Below are positions 32,270-39,034 of a stretch of 39,034 nt of DNA, one piece after another. The stretch is from Roseofilum capinflatum BLCC-M114 (GTDB lineage: Bacteria > Cyanobacteriota > Cyanobacteriia > Cyanobacteriales > Desertifilaceae), in NCBI RefSeq assembly GCF_030068505.1, contig NZ_JAQOSO010000040.1, positions 1-39,034 on the forward strand. The letters run 5' to 3'. Within the stretch, counting starts at the first letter, position 1; each line of letters opens with the position of its first letter. The notes beneath the pieces were generated by a model. That model made no database searches, was not told the origin of the DNA, and worked only from the letters and a program-made list of their open reading frames with translations. The position numbers and the translations under genes were made by a program.

Positions 32270-33475
32270 ATGTCTATGTTACACAATTGCTTCAAAGCTT
32301 TCTCTGTTGTCGGAATCTTCTCCCTCCTCAATATTGCTGCTCCAGTTTGGGCAGCTAATTCCATCAAGTTGAAAGTCAATCTTCCTGGTACTCCAGAACA
32401 AGAGGCTGTAGTTCCAATTGCCGAACTTGAACGCTTTGCTCAAACTGGAAAAACTTCTGATTTACCACAAGCACTTTGGCATATTACTGTTAGCGGTATG
32501 GTGTCCATCACTACTGAAGACATCTACGAACAGCTCAACCGTCCGATTTCTGTCAATCCTAACGAACCTCTTGATTGGGAGGAACAACATATACTCAGCT
32601 TTTTATCACCTCCTATTTCAGAAGAAAAACGCAAAGTTTCTGCCCAGCTAATTGCTGAAAAGGCAAATGGCAAAAAGCTAATTACTTTTCTCAAAACTGC
32701 ACCTGAAGATACCATCACGGGAGATAATTTTTTGTCTACGCTTCAGGCTTATAAGCCTACCAAGTCTAATCCTCGAAAGCTAAAACCCATTGACTTGACA
32801 ACTTGGAAACAAGAAGGTTTACCAGGATCTGGCACTTGGGTAGTCTCTGCTGATGGAAGCTCCGTTTTGCAGACGATTAATGGAAACCCAACCTTCTTTG
32901 TTAGTCCAGAGGAGTTTATCAATACAACTGTCACGGGTAAATTTAGGGTTGAAGATACCATTGATAACGATTTCATTGGATTCGTTTTTGGTTACCAGTC
33001 ACCCATTGCCGCGAAGGACGATCCAGTTAATGACTTTAAATTTCTGCTGTTTGATTGGACTAAATTAGGTTCGATTAGAGAGCATGGACATGAAGGTTTT
33101 GCTTTGACTGAAGTCAAGGGAACATTCCTCGATTATGCTTCTGGTTTCTGGCATCACCAAGAAAGTGCTGAGTTTGATCTTCTTGCTACTAATTATGGCC
33201 TAGGCAAAGGTTGGAAAGCTCGTACTGACTATGATTTTACTTTGCTTTATGAAACTGACCGCATCAAAATCGATATTGATGGAGAAACCATTTTTGACAT
33301 CAGTGGAGAGTTTGAACCGGGTCGTTTTGGCTTCTACAACTATTCACAGCGTTATGTTCGCTATTCAGGATTTGCTTCTGGGCCTGTGCCTGAACCTGCT
33401 GCTGTAGGTGGTTTGGTTGTCCTTGGCCTTGTTGGCTTGGGTAAAATGGCTTCGCGCAAACGGAAAGGCGCTTAG
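32270..33475 (+). CDS. Exported PEP-CTERM protein with thrombospondin-C-like domain
   Basis: 401 residues from the ATG at 32270 (MSMLHNCFKAFS). A classical signal peptide ends at about residue 28 (AAPVWA/A). The middle to about 165 is a novel-looking region. Residues about 170-365 resemble the thrombospondin C-terminal / laminin-G-like fold (NDFIGFVFGYQS, FKFLLFDWTK, then IDGETIFDISGEFEPGRFGFYNYS). The C-terminus VPEPAAVGGLVVLGLVGLG with a basic end is a PEP-CTERM sorting signal, so the protein is expected on the cell surface or in the extracellular matrix after exosortase processing. A six-residue longer start at 32252 is possible but lies before the ribosome site. It shares its leader with the protease gene. 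Confidence 0.88.
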   Translation: MSMLHNCFKAFSVVGIFSLLNIAAPVWAANSIKLKVNLPGTPEQEAVVPIAELERFAQTGKTSDLPQALWHITVSGMVSITTEDIYEQLNRPISVNPNEPLDWEEQHILSFLSPPISEEKRKVSAQLIAEKANGKKLITFLKTAPEDTITGDNFLSTLQAYKPTKSNPRKLKPIDLTTWKQEGLPGSGTWVVSADGSSVLQTINGNPTFFVSPEEFINTTVTGKFRVEDTIDNDFIGFVFGYQSPIAAKDDPVNDFKFLLFDWTKLGSIREHGHEGFALTEVKGTFLDYASGFWHHQESAEFDLLATNYGLGKGWKARTDYDFTLLYETDRIKIDIDGETIFDISGEFEPGRFGFYNYSQRYVRYSGFASGPVPEPAAVGGLVVLGLVGLGKMASRKRKGA

Positions 33476-33482
33476 TTGAATT

Positions 33483-33601
33483 TACAGCACTTCGGTTTCT
33501 TTATAAGTAAAGTAGTAAGAAAAAGTACCCCAATTCCTACGAGATCTAAGCCGGGGGTTGGGGGGATCTAAATGTCTGTCGAAAGATCGAAAACTGCTGT
33601 A
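33483..33601. repeat. Candidate MITE with TACAGCA ends
   Basis: TACAGCA (33483-33489) and TGCTGTA (33595-33601) are inverted, and the adjacent bases (CTTCGGTTTC on the left, GATCGAAAAC on the right) are loosely complementary. The same end heptamer bounds 1769-1995. The spacer has no gene. Confidence 0.4.
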
Positions 33602-33617
33602 TTCATAATTCAAAGTA

Positions 33618-34511
33618 TCATCGCAAGAGTTGCCGAATCATGCTGTTGGCTTGAGACCCATAGCCGCCGCCAAACAGGTTAAAGTGATTGAGAATATGAT
33701 AGAGATTGTAGAGGGTTTTGCGGATGCTATAGCCGGGATTGGGGGGCAAAATTTGATGGTAGCCTTGATAAAAAGAGGCGGGAAAACCGCCAAATAATTC
33801 GGTCATGGCTAAATCGACTTCGCGATCGCCCACATAGGTCGCTGGATCGAAAATTACTGGTTCTCCAGACACCAAGCAGGCAGCATTTCCCGACCATAAA
33901 TCCCCATGGACTAGGGAGGGTTGGGGGTGATGATCCCGCAAGAGTTCGGGAAGTGCCTCTAACAGTTCCTTCTCCTGCGGGAAATTTCCCCCTCGCCGTT
34001 TCGCCAGGCGGAATTGATAGCCTAATCGATGCTCCCGATAAAAGTCTACCCAGTCGGCTGTCCAGGTATTGATTTGGGGGGTGGAGCCAATGGTATTATT
34101 GCCATCCCAGCCAAATTCTGGGCGGGGTGGTTTGGCGCTGTGCAGACGCGCCAGTTGTCGCCCCATTTCTGCCCAAGATTGGGATTTTCCGCCCCCAAAT
34201 TCTAACCATTCCAAGACAATGTAGGCCGAGTTGCCGGCGACTCCCGTACAAATAGGAGCCGGGACGCGGATGGTTTGGGTATCGTACATTTGCTGTAAAC
34301 CCAAGGCTTCTGCTTCAAACATTTCGATGTCCACAGCGCGATTGAGTTTGACAAAATAGGTGCGGTCACTGAGCGTAGTCGAAGTACGATCGCCACTTCC
34401 CTGAACTTGATATCCTTGATTGATACACCCCCCAGCCACGGAGCGATGGGATTGGATTTCAAACGGTTGGTTGGTGACTTCGCTGATGCGATCGGCAATT
34501 AAATTCCACAT
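33618..34511 (-). CDS. Fructosamine/ketosamine kinase family protein
   Basis: 297 residues from the ATG at 34511 (MWNLIADRISEVTNQPF). Predicted cytoplasmic kinase that phosphorylates ketosamines (often ribulosamines in bacteria) so that glycated proteins can be repaired. Visible: SVAGGCINQGY nucleotide loop, FVKLN with the ATP-binding Lys, VLEWLEFG hinge, the catalytic VHGDLWSGNA and the metal-binding DPATYVGDREVDLAM. A GTG at 34544 would add 11 residues and is less likely. A small repeat adds eight residues (STTLSDRT) just before YFVKLN. It follows the M16 peptidase stop by 40 bases, so they are probably cotranscribed. Confidence 0.9.
   Translation of the reverse strand: MWNLIADRISEVTNQPFEIQSHRSVAGGCINQGYQVQGSGDRTSTTLSDRTYFVKLNRAVDIEMFEAEALGLQQMYDTQTIRVPAPICTGVAGNSAYIVLEWLEFGGGKSQSWAEMGRQLARLHSAKPPRPEFGWDGNNTIGSTPQINTWTADWVDFYREHRLGYQFRLAKRRGGNFPQEKELLEALPELLRDHHPQPSLVHGDLWSGNAACLVSGEPVIFDPATYVGDREVDLAMTELFGGFPASFYQGYHQILPPNPGYSIRKTLYNLYHILNHFNLFGGGYGSQANSMIRQLLR
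34367..34387 (-). repeat. Small repeat inserted in frame in the fructosamine kinase gene
   Basis: The minus strand reads TACTTCGACTACGCTCAGTG. The protein around it is GDRT-STTLS-DRT-YFVKLN, with DRT on both sides, as if an insertion duplicated its target; 24 bases removed would leave GDRTYFVKLN. The core TCGACTACGCTC matches TCGGCTTCGCTC at 1911-1922 (two differences). Confidence 0.6.
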
Positions 34512-34551
34512 GGCTCGGTTGAATGCTGCACAATTGATTCTCACAGACCCA

Positions 34552-35877
34552 TTATTCGGGTTTTATAGTGACGATACCATAGGCTTCTGGAGAAAGATAC
34601 GACCGGGCGGCTGCTTGCAGATCTTCCACTTCTAGGGAACGGATGCAGGTGGGATAATTCAGGGCCAGGTTAACATCTTGGAGCATGGCTTGATGATATC
34701 CATACAGGTTAGCGCGATCGCTCGGTGTTTCTGTGCTGAAGATAAACCGGTTAGCCACTTGGGTGCGAATGCGTTGCAATTCTGAATCTTGCAGATTATA
34801 GCTCAGGGCAGCCACTTGTTCGGCGATCGCCTCTTCCACCTCTTTTAAATGCTCCGTCGGCAACTGAGCCGCCACATAAAACAACCCTTGGCTATGATAG
34901 GTTAAATTCGCCGCCACCACACTCGACACTAAATTCTGTTCTTCCCGCAACTGACGCACCAACCGAGAAGTCCGCCCTTGAGACAAGATAGAACTGAGAA
35001 TATCAAACGCATAGGTTTTTTCCTGAGCCAAAGCACCCGGAACCCGCCACACCATCACCAACCGTGCTTGTTGCAAACTCGGATCGACAAACTCCCGGCG
35101 TTCAATCGAGGAAAACGGTGTTTCACTTAAATCATTAAAAGGGGCAGTGTCTGACAACTGCCCTAATGGAGGGATAACCGATTGAGTCTTTTTCAACCGT
35201 TCCCCATTGACAGTCAGGGTGCAACTATCAGCCACAATTTGGATCAACTCATCTACCGGAAGATTCCCCACCACCGAAGCCGTCAGATTTTGGGGGTGAT
35301 AATAATGCTGATGAAACTCCCGCATTTGCTCCGGTTTCAGGGTTTCAATCACCTCTTTGGGGCCCAAAACCGGGCGACGATAGGGCAGGGTTTCAAATGC
35401 TAATTCCATCGCCCTTTGATAAACTCGGCGACGGGGATTATCTTGGGAGCGACAAATTTCTTCAAGCACCACCGAGCGTTCCCGCTCAAAGGCTTCATCA
35501 GGAATACTGGCATTTAAGACCACCTCAAATTGCAGGGGGGCTAACTCCATAAAGTCTTGAGGCGCTGTGGTGATATAGAATTGGGTGTAATCTTGGCTGG
35601 TTAGGGCGTTGGTTACTGCTCCTCGTTCTTCGATCTGGCGCTCAAATTCACCAGCAGGTAGGTTAGGCGTTCCTTTGAAGATCATATGCTCTAGGAAGTG
35701 AGCCATGCCATTGATGGGATCGGATTCTACCGCCGAACCGACGGGGAGCCACAGGCTTAAATTGACGGCATCTACGGGCATTTGCTCGGCGACAATGGTT
35801 AGCCCATTGTGGAGGTGGCGCACGGTTGGAGCAATAGACCGTTCTGGAGGTGCTGACCTAAGCAAGGTTGAAGTCAT
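34552..35877 (-). CDS. M16-family zinc peptidase (processing-protease-like)
   Basis: 441 residues, normal for a single-chain M16B peptidase. The inverted zinc motif HxxEH is in MAHFLEHMIFKGT. The third ligand Glu is expected in the VVLEEICRS region, and RPVLGPKEVIETL and YYHPQNLTASVVGN are family stretches. The C-terminal half is the inactive-type M16 domain with REEQNLVSSVVA and the ETPSDRANLYGYHQAML segment. Because the HxxEH is intact, this is the catalytic type of subunit; substrates are probably peptides or presequence-like segments. The start MTSTLLRSAPPERS is the first ATG. It heads a probable operon with the fructosamine kinase gene. Confidence 0.92.
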   Translation of the reverse strand: MTSTLLRSAPPERSIAPTVRHLHNGLTIVAEQMPVDAVNLSLWLPVGSAVESDPINGMAHFLEHMIFKGTPNLPAGEFERQIEERGAVTNALTSQDYTQFYITTAPQDFMELAPLQFEVVLNASIPDEAFERERSVVLEEICRSQDNPRRRVYQRAMELAFETLPYRRPVLGPKEVIETLKPEQMREFHQHYYHPQNLTASVVGNLPVDELIQIVADSCTLTVNGERLKKTQSVIPPLGQLSDTAPFNDLSETPFSSIERREFVDPSLQQARLVMVWRVPGALAQEKTYAFDILSSILSQGRTSRLVRQLREEQNLVSSVVAANLTYHSQGLFYVAAQLPTEHLKEVEEAIAEQVAALSYNLQDSELQRIRTQVANRFIFSTETPSDRANLYGYHQAMLQDVNLALNYPTCIRSLEVEDLQAAARSYLSPEAYGIVTIKPE

Positions 35878-35954
35878 TGAAGAAAAGTATCACAAGGTAC
35901 AAGGTTCTTCTTCTATGGTAAACACTTCTGCCAAAACTTGGGCTGTCTGCGATC

Positions 35955-35985
35955 AAAAAACGCCTTTGGTATGACTCCAAAGGCG
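35955..35985 (-). terminator. Rho-independent terminator of psaF-psaJ
   Basis: On the minus strand CGCCTTTGG pairs with CCAAAGGCG across a 7-base loop and is followed by TTTTTT. It lies 64 bases after the psaJ stop. Confidence 0.9.
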
Positions 35986-36049
35986 CTGCCGCTTAATTTA
36001 ATCTTTTCTTCCCAACACAGCAAATTGCTAGGTGAGTATTCCTGAAAAC

Positions 36050-36175
36050 TTACATTGGATGGAATAGTAAGTCAGGATAAAAACGGTTAAACTCGATTAG
36101 AATTCCAGCCGTGACTGTTAGTAATAACATAATCAAAACTGGAGCTGTGGACAGATACTTAAGTAAACCTTCCAT
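36050..36175 (-). CDS. psaJ: Photosystem I subunit IX (PsaJ)
   Basis: A 41-residue single-span thylakoid membrane protein. It reads [19 protein letters not shown], then [20 protein letters not shown]. The KYLSTAPV start and the IE-NRF-PDLLFHP end are diagnostic of PsaJ, which packs beside PsaF in photosystem I. Two to three residues longer at the N-terminus than the common form. It starts 39 bases after the psaF stop, the standard psaFJ operon, and is followed by a strong terminator. Confidence 0.97.
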   Translation of the reverse strand: MEGLLKYLSTAPVLIMLLLTVTAGILIEFNRFYPDLLFHPM

Positions 36176-36214
36176 GTGAAGACTCCAAAACAAAACACAG
36201 ACTTGAACAGAAAA

Positions 36215-36709
36215 TTAACGGGGTGAAACCGTAATTTCGTCATCCTTCGCGAACATTTCTCCGCTCATCATGTCTTTCGCTGCGACCAGGGGCCAAGCAA
36301 AGCCAGAGAGCATCATTTTAATCGCTAGGGGTACATCGATAACCACTTCTTTTTCTTCGGGTTTTTTCTCACCACGAATGGCGATCAGGTAAGCACGACC
36401 TACCCAACCAATCCAACCGGTAATATAAAGAAAGAGTAAGCTGGGAATAATGAAGTCTCCAGCATGGCTCAGACGACCATCAACCACCAGGTGGGGGAGG
36501 CCATCTTCACCACAGAGGGCTTCAGAATACCGTTCAAATCGTTTGGCCCCAGATTGGGGATCATCGGTGGTGGCGCGAGCTGTTTTAGCCCGTTGCAGAA
36601 AAGCGGGAGATTCACTACAGGGAACCAAGTTTGCTAAATCCGCAGAAGCGGGGGGAACAAAGCCCAGCCACAAACAACACATCAAAACCAGAACAAGCAA
36701 TCGTCGCAT
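36215..36709 (-). CDS. psaF: Photosystem I subunit III (PsaF)
   Basis: 164 residues. The lumen-directed signal peptide [23 protein letters not shown] is cut before DLANLVPC. The lumenal N-domain has two Cys (VPCSES, ALCGED) and the FLQRAKTA and KRFERYS motifs. [16 protein letters not shown] and the helix [19 protein letters not shown] are typical PsaF. PsaF lies on the lumenal side of photosystem I and helps dock plastocyanin or cytochrome c6. The frame is open back to 36784, but the ATG at 36709 (with AAGGAA upstream) gives a correct signal peptide. First gene of psaF-psaJ. Confidence 0.97.
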   Translation of the reverse strand: MRRLLVLVLMCCLWLGFVPPASADLANLVPCSESPAFLQRAKTARATTDDPQSGAKRFERYSEALCGEDGLPHLVVDGRLSHAGDFIIPSLLFLYITGWIGWVGRAYLIAIRGEKKPEEKEVVIDVPLAIKMMLSGFAWPLVAAKDMMSGEMFAKDDEITVSPR

Positions 36710-36840
36710 GGAAATGTTTCCTTTTGTTACGAAGTGCAAATAGTATGTTACAAAGAAACCAGAGGCTCTATGAAAGCCAATCATACTGGACTAAAGAGAC
36801 TCCGTAAAGATTAGAGCTACAAAAAAGTCTCTAAAATGGG

Positions 36841-36880
36841 CTTTTCTGAACTGTCCACATCGGTGTGCCGTTCAGAAAAG
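36841..36880 (+). other. Hairpin in the tsaD leader
   Basis: CTTTTCTGAAC (36841-36851) pairs perfectly with GTTCAGAAAAG (36870-36880), with CAC/GTG extending the pairing inside the 18-base loop. It lies 29 bases before the tsaD ATG and is followed by GGTTTTCC, which is too weak for a clear terminator. It might be a 5' regulatory structure or a stop for the divergent psaF side. Confidence 0.55.
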
Positions 36881-36909
36881 GGTTTTCCTTTAGAACAAGG
36901 TAGCAGGCA

Positions 36910-37968
36910 ATGGCAACGATTCTAGCAATTGAAACAAGTTGTGACGAAACTTCTGTGGCAATTGTAAAAAATTGTAACGTTCTGAGTAATTTTGTGGCTT
37001 CCCAGATGGCGGAGCATGGCCAGTATGGGGGGGTGGTGCCAGAGGTGGCCTCTCGTCGTCATTTAGAAACGGTGAATGGGGCGATCGCCACTGCCCTAGA
37101 AGAAGCAAACCTCTCTTGGTCAGAAATTGATGCGATCGCCGCCACCTGTGCCCCCGGTTTGGTGGGAGCCTTATTAGTCGGCATTACGGCGGCTAAAACC
37201 TTGGCCCTATTGCACGATAAACCCTTTATTGGCGTTCACCACCTAGAAGGCCATATCTACGCTTCCTATCTCACCAACCCGGACTTAAAACCGCCCTTCT
37301 TGTGTCTGCTGGTCTCTGGAGGTCACACCAGCCTGATCCAGGTTCACGAATGCGGCAACTATACGACGTTGGGCAGAACTCGCGATGATGCGGCTGGAGA
37401 AGCCTTTGATAAAGTGGCTCGTTTGCTGGGATTAGGTTATCCGGGAGGCCCGATTATCGATCGCTTGGCCCAAACCGGTAATCCTCAAGCCTTTCCCTTA
37501 CCTGAAGGCAGAATTTCCTTACCCCAAGGGGGATATCATCCCTATGACTGTAGCTTTAGCGGCTTAAAAACGGCGGTGATGCGGCTGGTGAATCAATTGA
37601 AGGAGTCTGACCCCAATTTACCCATTGCTGACCTAGCCGCCAGCTTTCAAGCAACGGTGGCTAAAGCCTTAACTAAACGGGCTATCCGAGCCGCTCTTGA
37701 CCAGAATTTATCAACCATTGCCATTGGTGGCGGAGTGGCGGCGAATCAGGGATTACGCGAACATCTGAAACGGGCTGGAGAGGAGCATGATCTAGAGGTA
37801 CTGTTTCCACCGATGAAATACTGTACGGATAATGCAGCGATGATTGCCTGTGCAGCAGCCGCTCATTGGGAAAAAGGCGATCGATCTGCCTTAACTCTAG
37901 GCGTTCAGTCGCGCATGGATTTATCCAAGCTTCAGACGCTCTATAGCACTACGCACGGTAATTGGTAA
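36910..37968 (+). CDS. tsaD: tRNA N6-adenosine threonylcarbamoyltransferase TsaD
   Basis: 352 residues. Catalyses the last step of t6A37 formation in tRNAs reading ANN codons, transferring threonylcarbamoyl from TC-AMP, working with TsaB and TsaE. Features: N-terminal [16 protein letters not shown], the metal-binding [42 protein letters not shown], and the C-terminal [14 protein letters not shown]. The length is normal for the family. AGCAGG just precedes the ATG. It is divergent from psaF; the leader holds a strong hairpin. Confidence 0.97.
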   Translation: MATILAIETSCDETSVAIVKNCNVLSNFVASQMAEHGQYGGVVPEVASRRHLETVNGAIATALEEANLSWSEIDAIAATCAPGLVGALLVGITAAKTLALLHDKPFIGVHHLEGHIYASYLTNPDLKPPFLCLLVSGGHTSLIQVHECGNYTTLGRTRDDAAGEAFDKVARLLGLGYPGGPIIDRLAQTGNPQAFPLPEGRISLPQGGYHPYDCSFSGLKTAVMRLVNQLKESDPNLPIADLAASFQATVAKALTKRAIRAALDQNLSTIAIGGGVAANQGLREHLKRAGEEHDLEVLFPPMKYCTDNAAMIACAAAAHWEKGDRSALTLGVQSRMDLSKLQTLYSTTHGNW

Positions 37969-37970
37969 TC

Positions 37971-37998
37971 CCCCATTCCCCCATTCCCCCATCTCCCC
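37971..37998. repeat. Short C-rich tandem (CCCCCATT)
   Basis: Three CCCCCATT-type units and CTCCCC lie between the tsaD stop and the convergent hydrolase gene. They resemble the ATTCCCC units at the window ends but have an extra C. Confidence 0.6.
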
Positions 37999-38003
37999 AC
38001 CCC

Positions 38004-38891
38004 TCAACTTGCCAGACGATCGCCCATTTCCTCAGCATGAATCAGGCGATCGATTTCTTGCGCGACTTGATCGGTTGCTTCTAACATCGAAAAATGGCCA
38101 CAACCGGGAAGTTCCACCACATTGTCGTATCCGGAGCGAAACAACTCATGAAAACTGGCCAAATGTCTCACATAGCGAGGTTCCATCACCTTATCCTCAG
38201 CACCGGCAATAAAATAAACCGGCTGCTGTAGATGGGCCACCAATTGGGGCAAGCGGTGAACCTCCTCCTCCGTCGTCGAATCCAATAAAGCTCCTAGGGC
38301 CGCCTCATACTCGGCTGTGACAAAATCAATTAACCGTTGTCGTCCCCAAGTTCTTGATAGGGGTTGAGCCACCTGAGAGCGGGTAAAGAGCCAATCGAGC
38401 AAAGGCACATCCACCAACCACCGAGGCCGCCGTTTCACCAATTGAGCGCCAGCAGAGCGGAAGCGCTCGAATTCCTCTTTTAAGTAAATGCCGCCCCCAG
38501 AATTGAGGCAAAACACCCCGCCAATGCGATCGCCCAATTGAGAAGCCGCCCATAGGGACACACTGCCCCCCAAAGAATGGCCCACCAACCAAGCCTTCTC
38601 AATTTGTAATTGATCGAGGAGAACCCCCAAATCCTTAGCATAATCGCTGGGAGTATAGCCCAAAATCGGCTCGCCCCCATGGGTCTGTAAACCTTGTATG
38701 GCCTCCGATTCACCAAAGCCACGCAAATCATAGGCTAAACATTGATAGTGCGATCGCAGTTGCTCAACCAAAGGCCGCCAATAGGCCCGGCTCAACAACC
38801 AGCCATGAACAAACACCAAGGTTGGATTAGCCGTTTTCGGTTCAGTTAATTCGTAAGTATGGGAAACGCCCAGGATATCGATTTTTGCCAT
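38004..38891 (-). CDS. Alpha/beta hydrolase
   Basis: 295 residues. The oxyanion motif HGW is in LVFVHGWLLSRAYWRPL. The nucleophile elbow GHSLGGS holds the Ser, Asp is in FIAGAEDKVMEP, and His is in LPGCGHFSMLEA: a complete triad. AYDLRGFGES is the usual strand-4 turn. A cap region lies about 150-215. The substrate is unknown; proline iminopeptidase, epoxide hydrolase and carboxylesterase families share these features. The ATG at 38891 gives MAKIDILGVSHTYEL. It is convergent with tsaD. Confidence 0.9.
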   Translation of the reverse strand: MAKIDILGVSHTYELTEPKTANPTLVFVHGWLLSRAYWRPLVEQLRSHYQCLAYDLRGFGESEAIQGLQTHGGEPILGYTPSDYAKDLGVLLDQLQIEKAWLVGHSLGGSVSLWAASQLGDRIGGVFCLNSGGGIYLKEEFERFRSAGAQLVKRRPRWLVDVPLLDWLFTRSQVAQPLSRTWGRQRLIDFVTAEYEAALGALLDSTTEEEVHRLPQLVAHLQQPVYFIAGAEDKVMEPRYVRHLASFHELFRSGYDNVVELPGCGHFSMLEATDQVAQEIDRLIHAEEMGDRLAS

Positions 38892-38923
38892 ACTCCTATC
38901 CTATCCCGAACGGTGTCCTAGGA

Positions 38924-39034
38924 GGCAATAGGCAATAGGGAATAGGGAATAGGGAATGGGGAATAGGGAATAGGGAATGGGGAATAGGGAATAGGGAATG
39001 GGGAATAGGGAATAGGGAATGGGGAATAGGGAAT
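38924..39034. repeat. Heptanucleotide tandem repeat (GAATAGG/GAATGGG), 21-bp super-unit
   Basis: About fifteen 7-bp units run to the last base. After two diverged GGCAATA units the order is GAATAGG, GAATAGG, GAATGGG, repeated about four times (a 21-bp super-unit). This is the reverse complement of the repeat at 1-57. The window ends inside it. Confidence 0.92.

Noticed and set aside
1-39034. CRISPR array
   Set aside because: The regular repeats found are 7-bp/21-bp tandem units without spacers, coding repeats in hpsA, or dispersed hairpins; none has the repeat-spacer pattern, and no cas gene is present.

Overview
The window is cyanobacterial. It carries psaF and psaJ of photosystem I, many copies of the HIP1 octamer GCGATCGC in genes and spacers, a cobalamin-type reductase, PEP-CTERM and SLH surface proteins, and an hps cluster (hormogonium-polysaccharide pseudopilins). 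The hps cluster, large surface proteins, heptanucleotide tandem repeats and many small dispersed hairpins point to a filamentous, gliding, Oscillatoria-like organism. The genus cannot be fixed from this sequence. Both ends run into the same 7-bp/21-bp tandem repeat in opposite orientation, so the window is probably a contig bounded by repeats.

Layout. 1-1569: a class I methyltransferase and cobK/cbiJ. 1570-1999: a pile-up of small mobile-type repeats. 2000-11046 (minus): hpsA, hpsB, hpsC and two GspH/FimT-type pseudopilins in operon spacing, which together look like a pilus-like secretion apparatus. 11047-11632: a spacer packed with hairpins. 11633-16684: rpmB, a TPR membrane protein, two conserved cyanobacterial genes, citrate synthase with a terminator, tRNA-Ser(CGA), and two small genes, one of only 50 codons. 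16698-22945: a receptor-type adenylate cyclase, purB, an SH3-domain exported protein, and an unusual C39-like plus SLH protein. 22990-24350: a decayed tnpB-only IS200/IS605-type element. 24419-27244: MoxR ATPase, ruvB and a conserved gene.

27416-33475 is the most unusual region. It holds a 1347-residue subtilisin-like protein with a DUF4114-like domain, a cationic heptad-repeat helix, a membrane segment and C-terminal repeats. A coiled-coil reading frame follows in the same frame after a single TGA. Next comes a secreted PEP-CTERM protein with a thrombospondin-C-like fold. The two main genes are preceded by homologous leaders of about 90 bp, which suggests co-regulation.

33618-38891: fructosamine kinase and M16 peptidase (likely operon), psaF-psaJ with terminator, tsaD, and an alpha/beta hydrolase.

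The best candidate for something undescribed is a family of 19-23 bp hairpin elements. Each begins TTCATGTC and ends GAAA; the stems change in a compensated way, and copies lie inside genes. One frameshifts tnpB at 23897, one sits just upstream of the tnpB -10 box at 23052, one lies in frame in the protease gene at 27601, and one lies in a spacer hairpin at 11491. A second small element with core TCGRCTWCGCTC lies in frame in the fructosamine kinase gene and nested in a spacer repeat.
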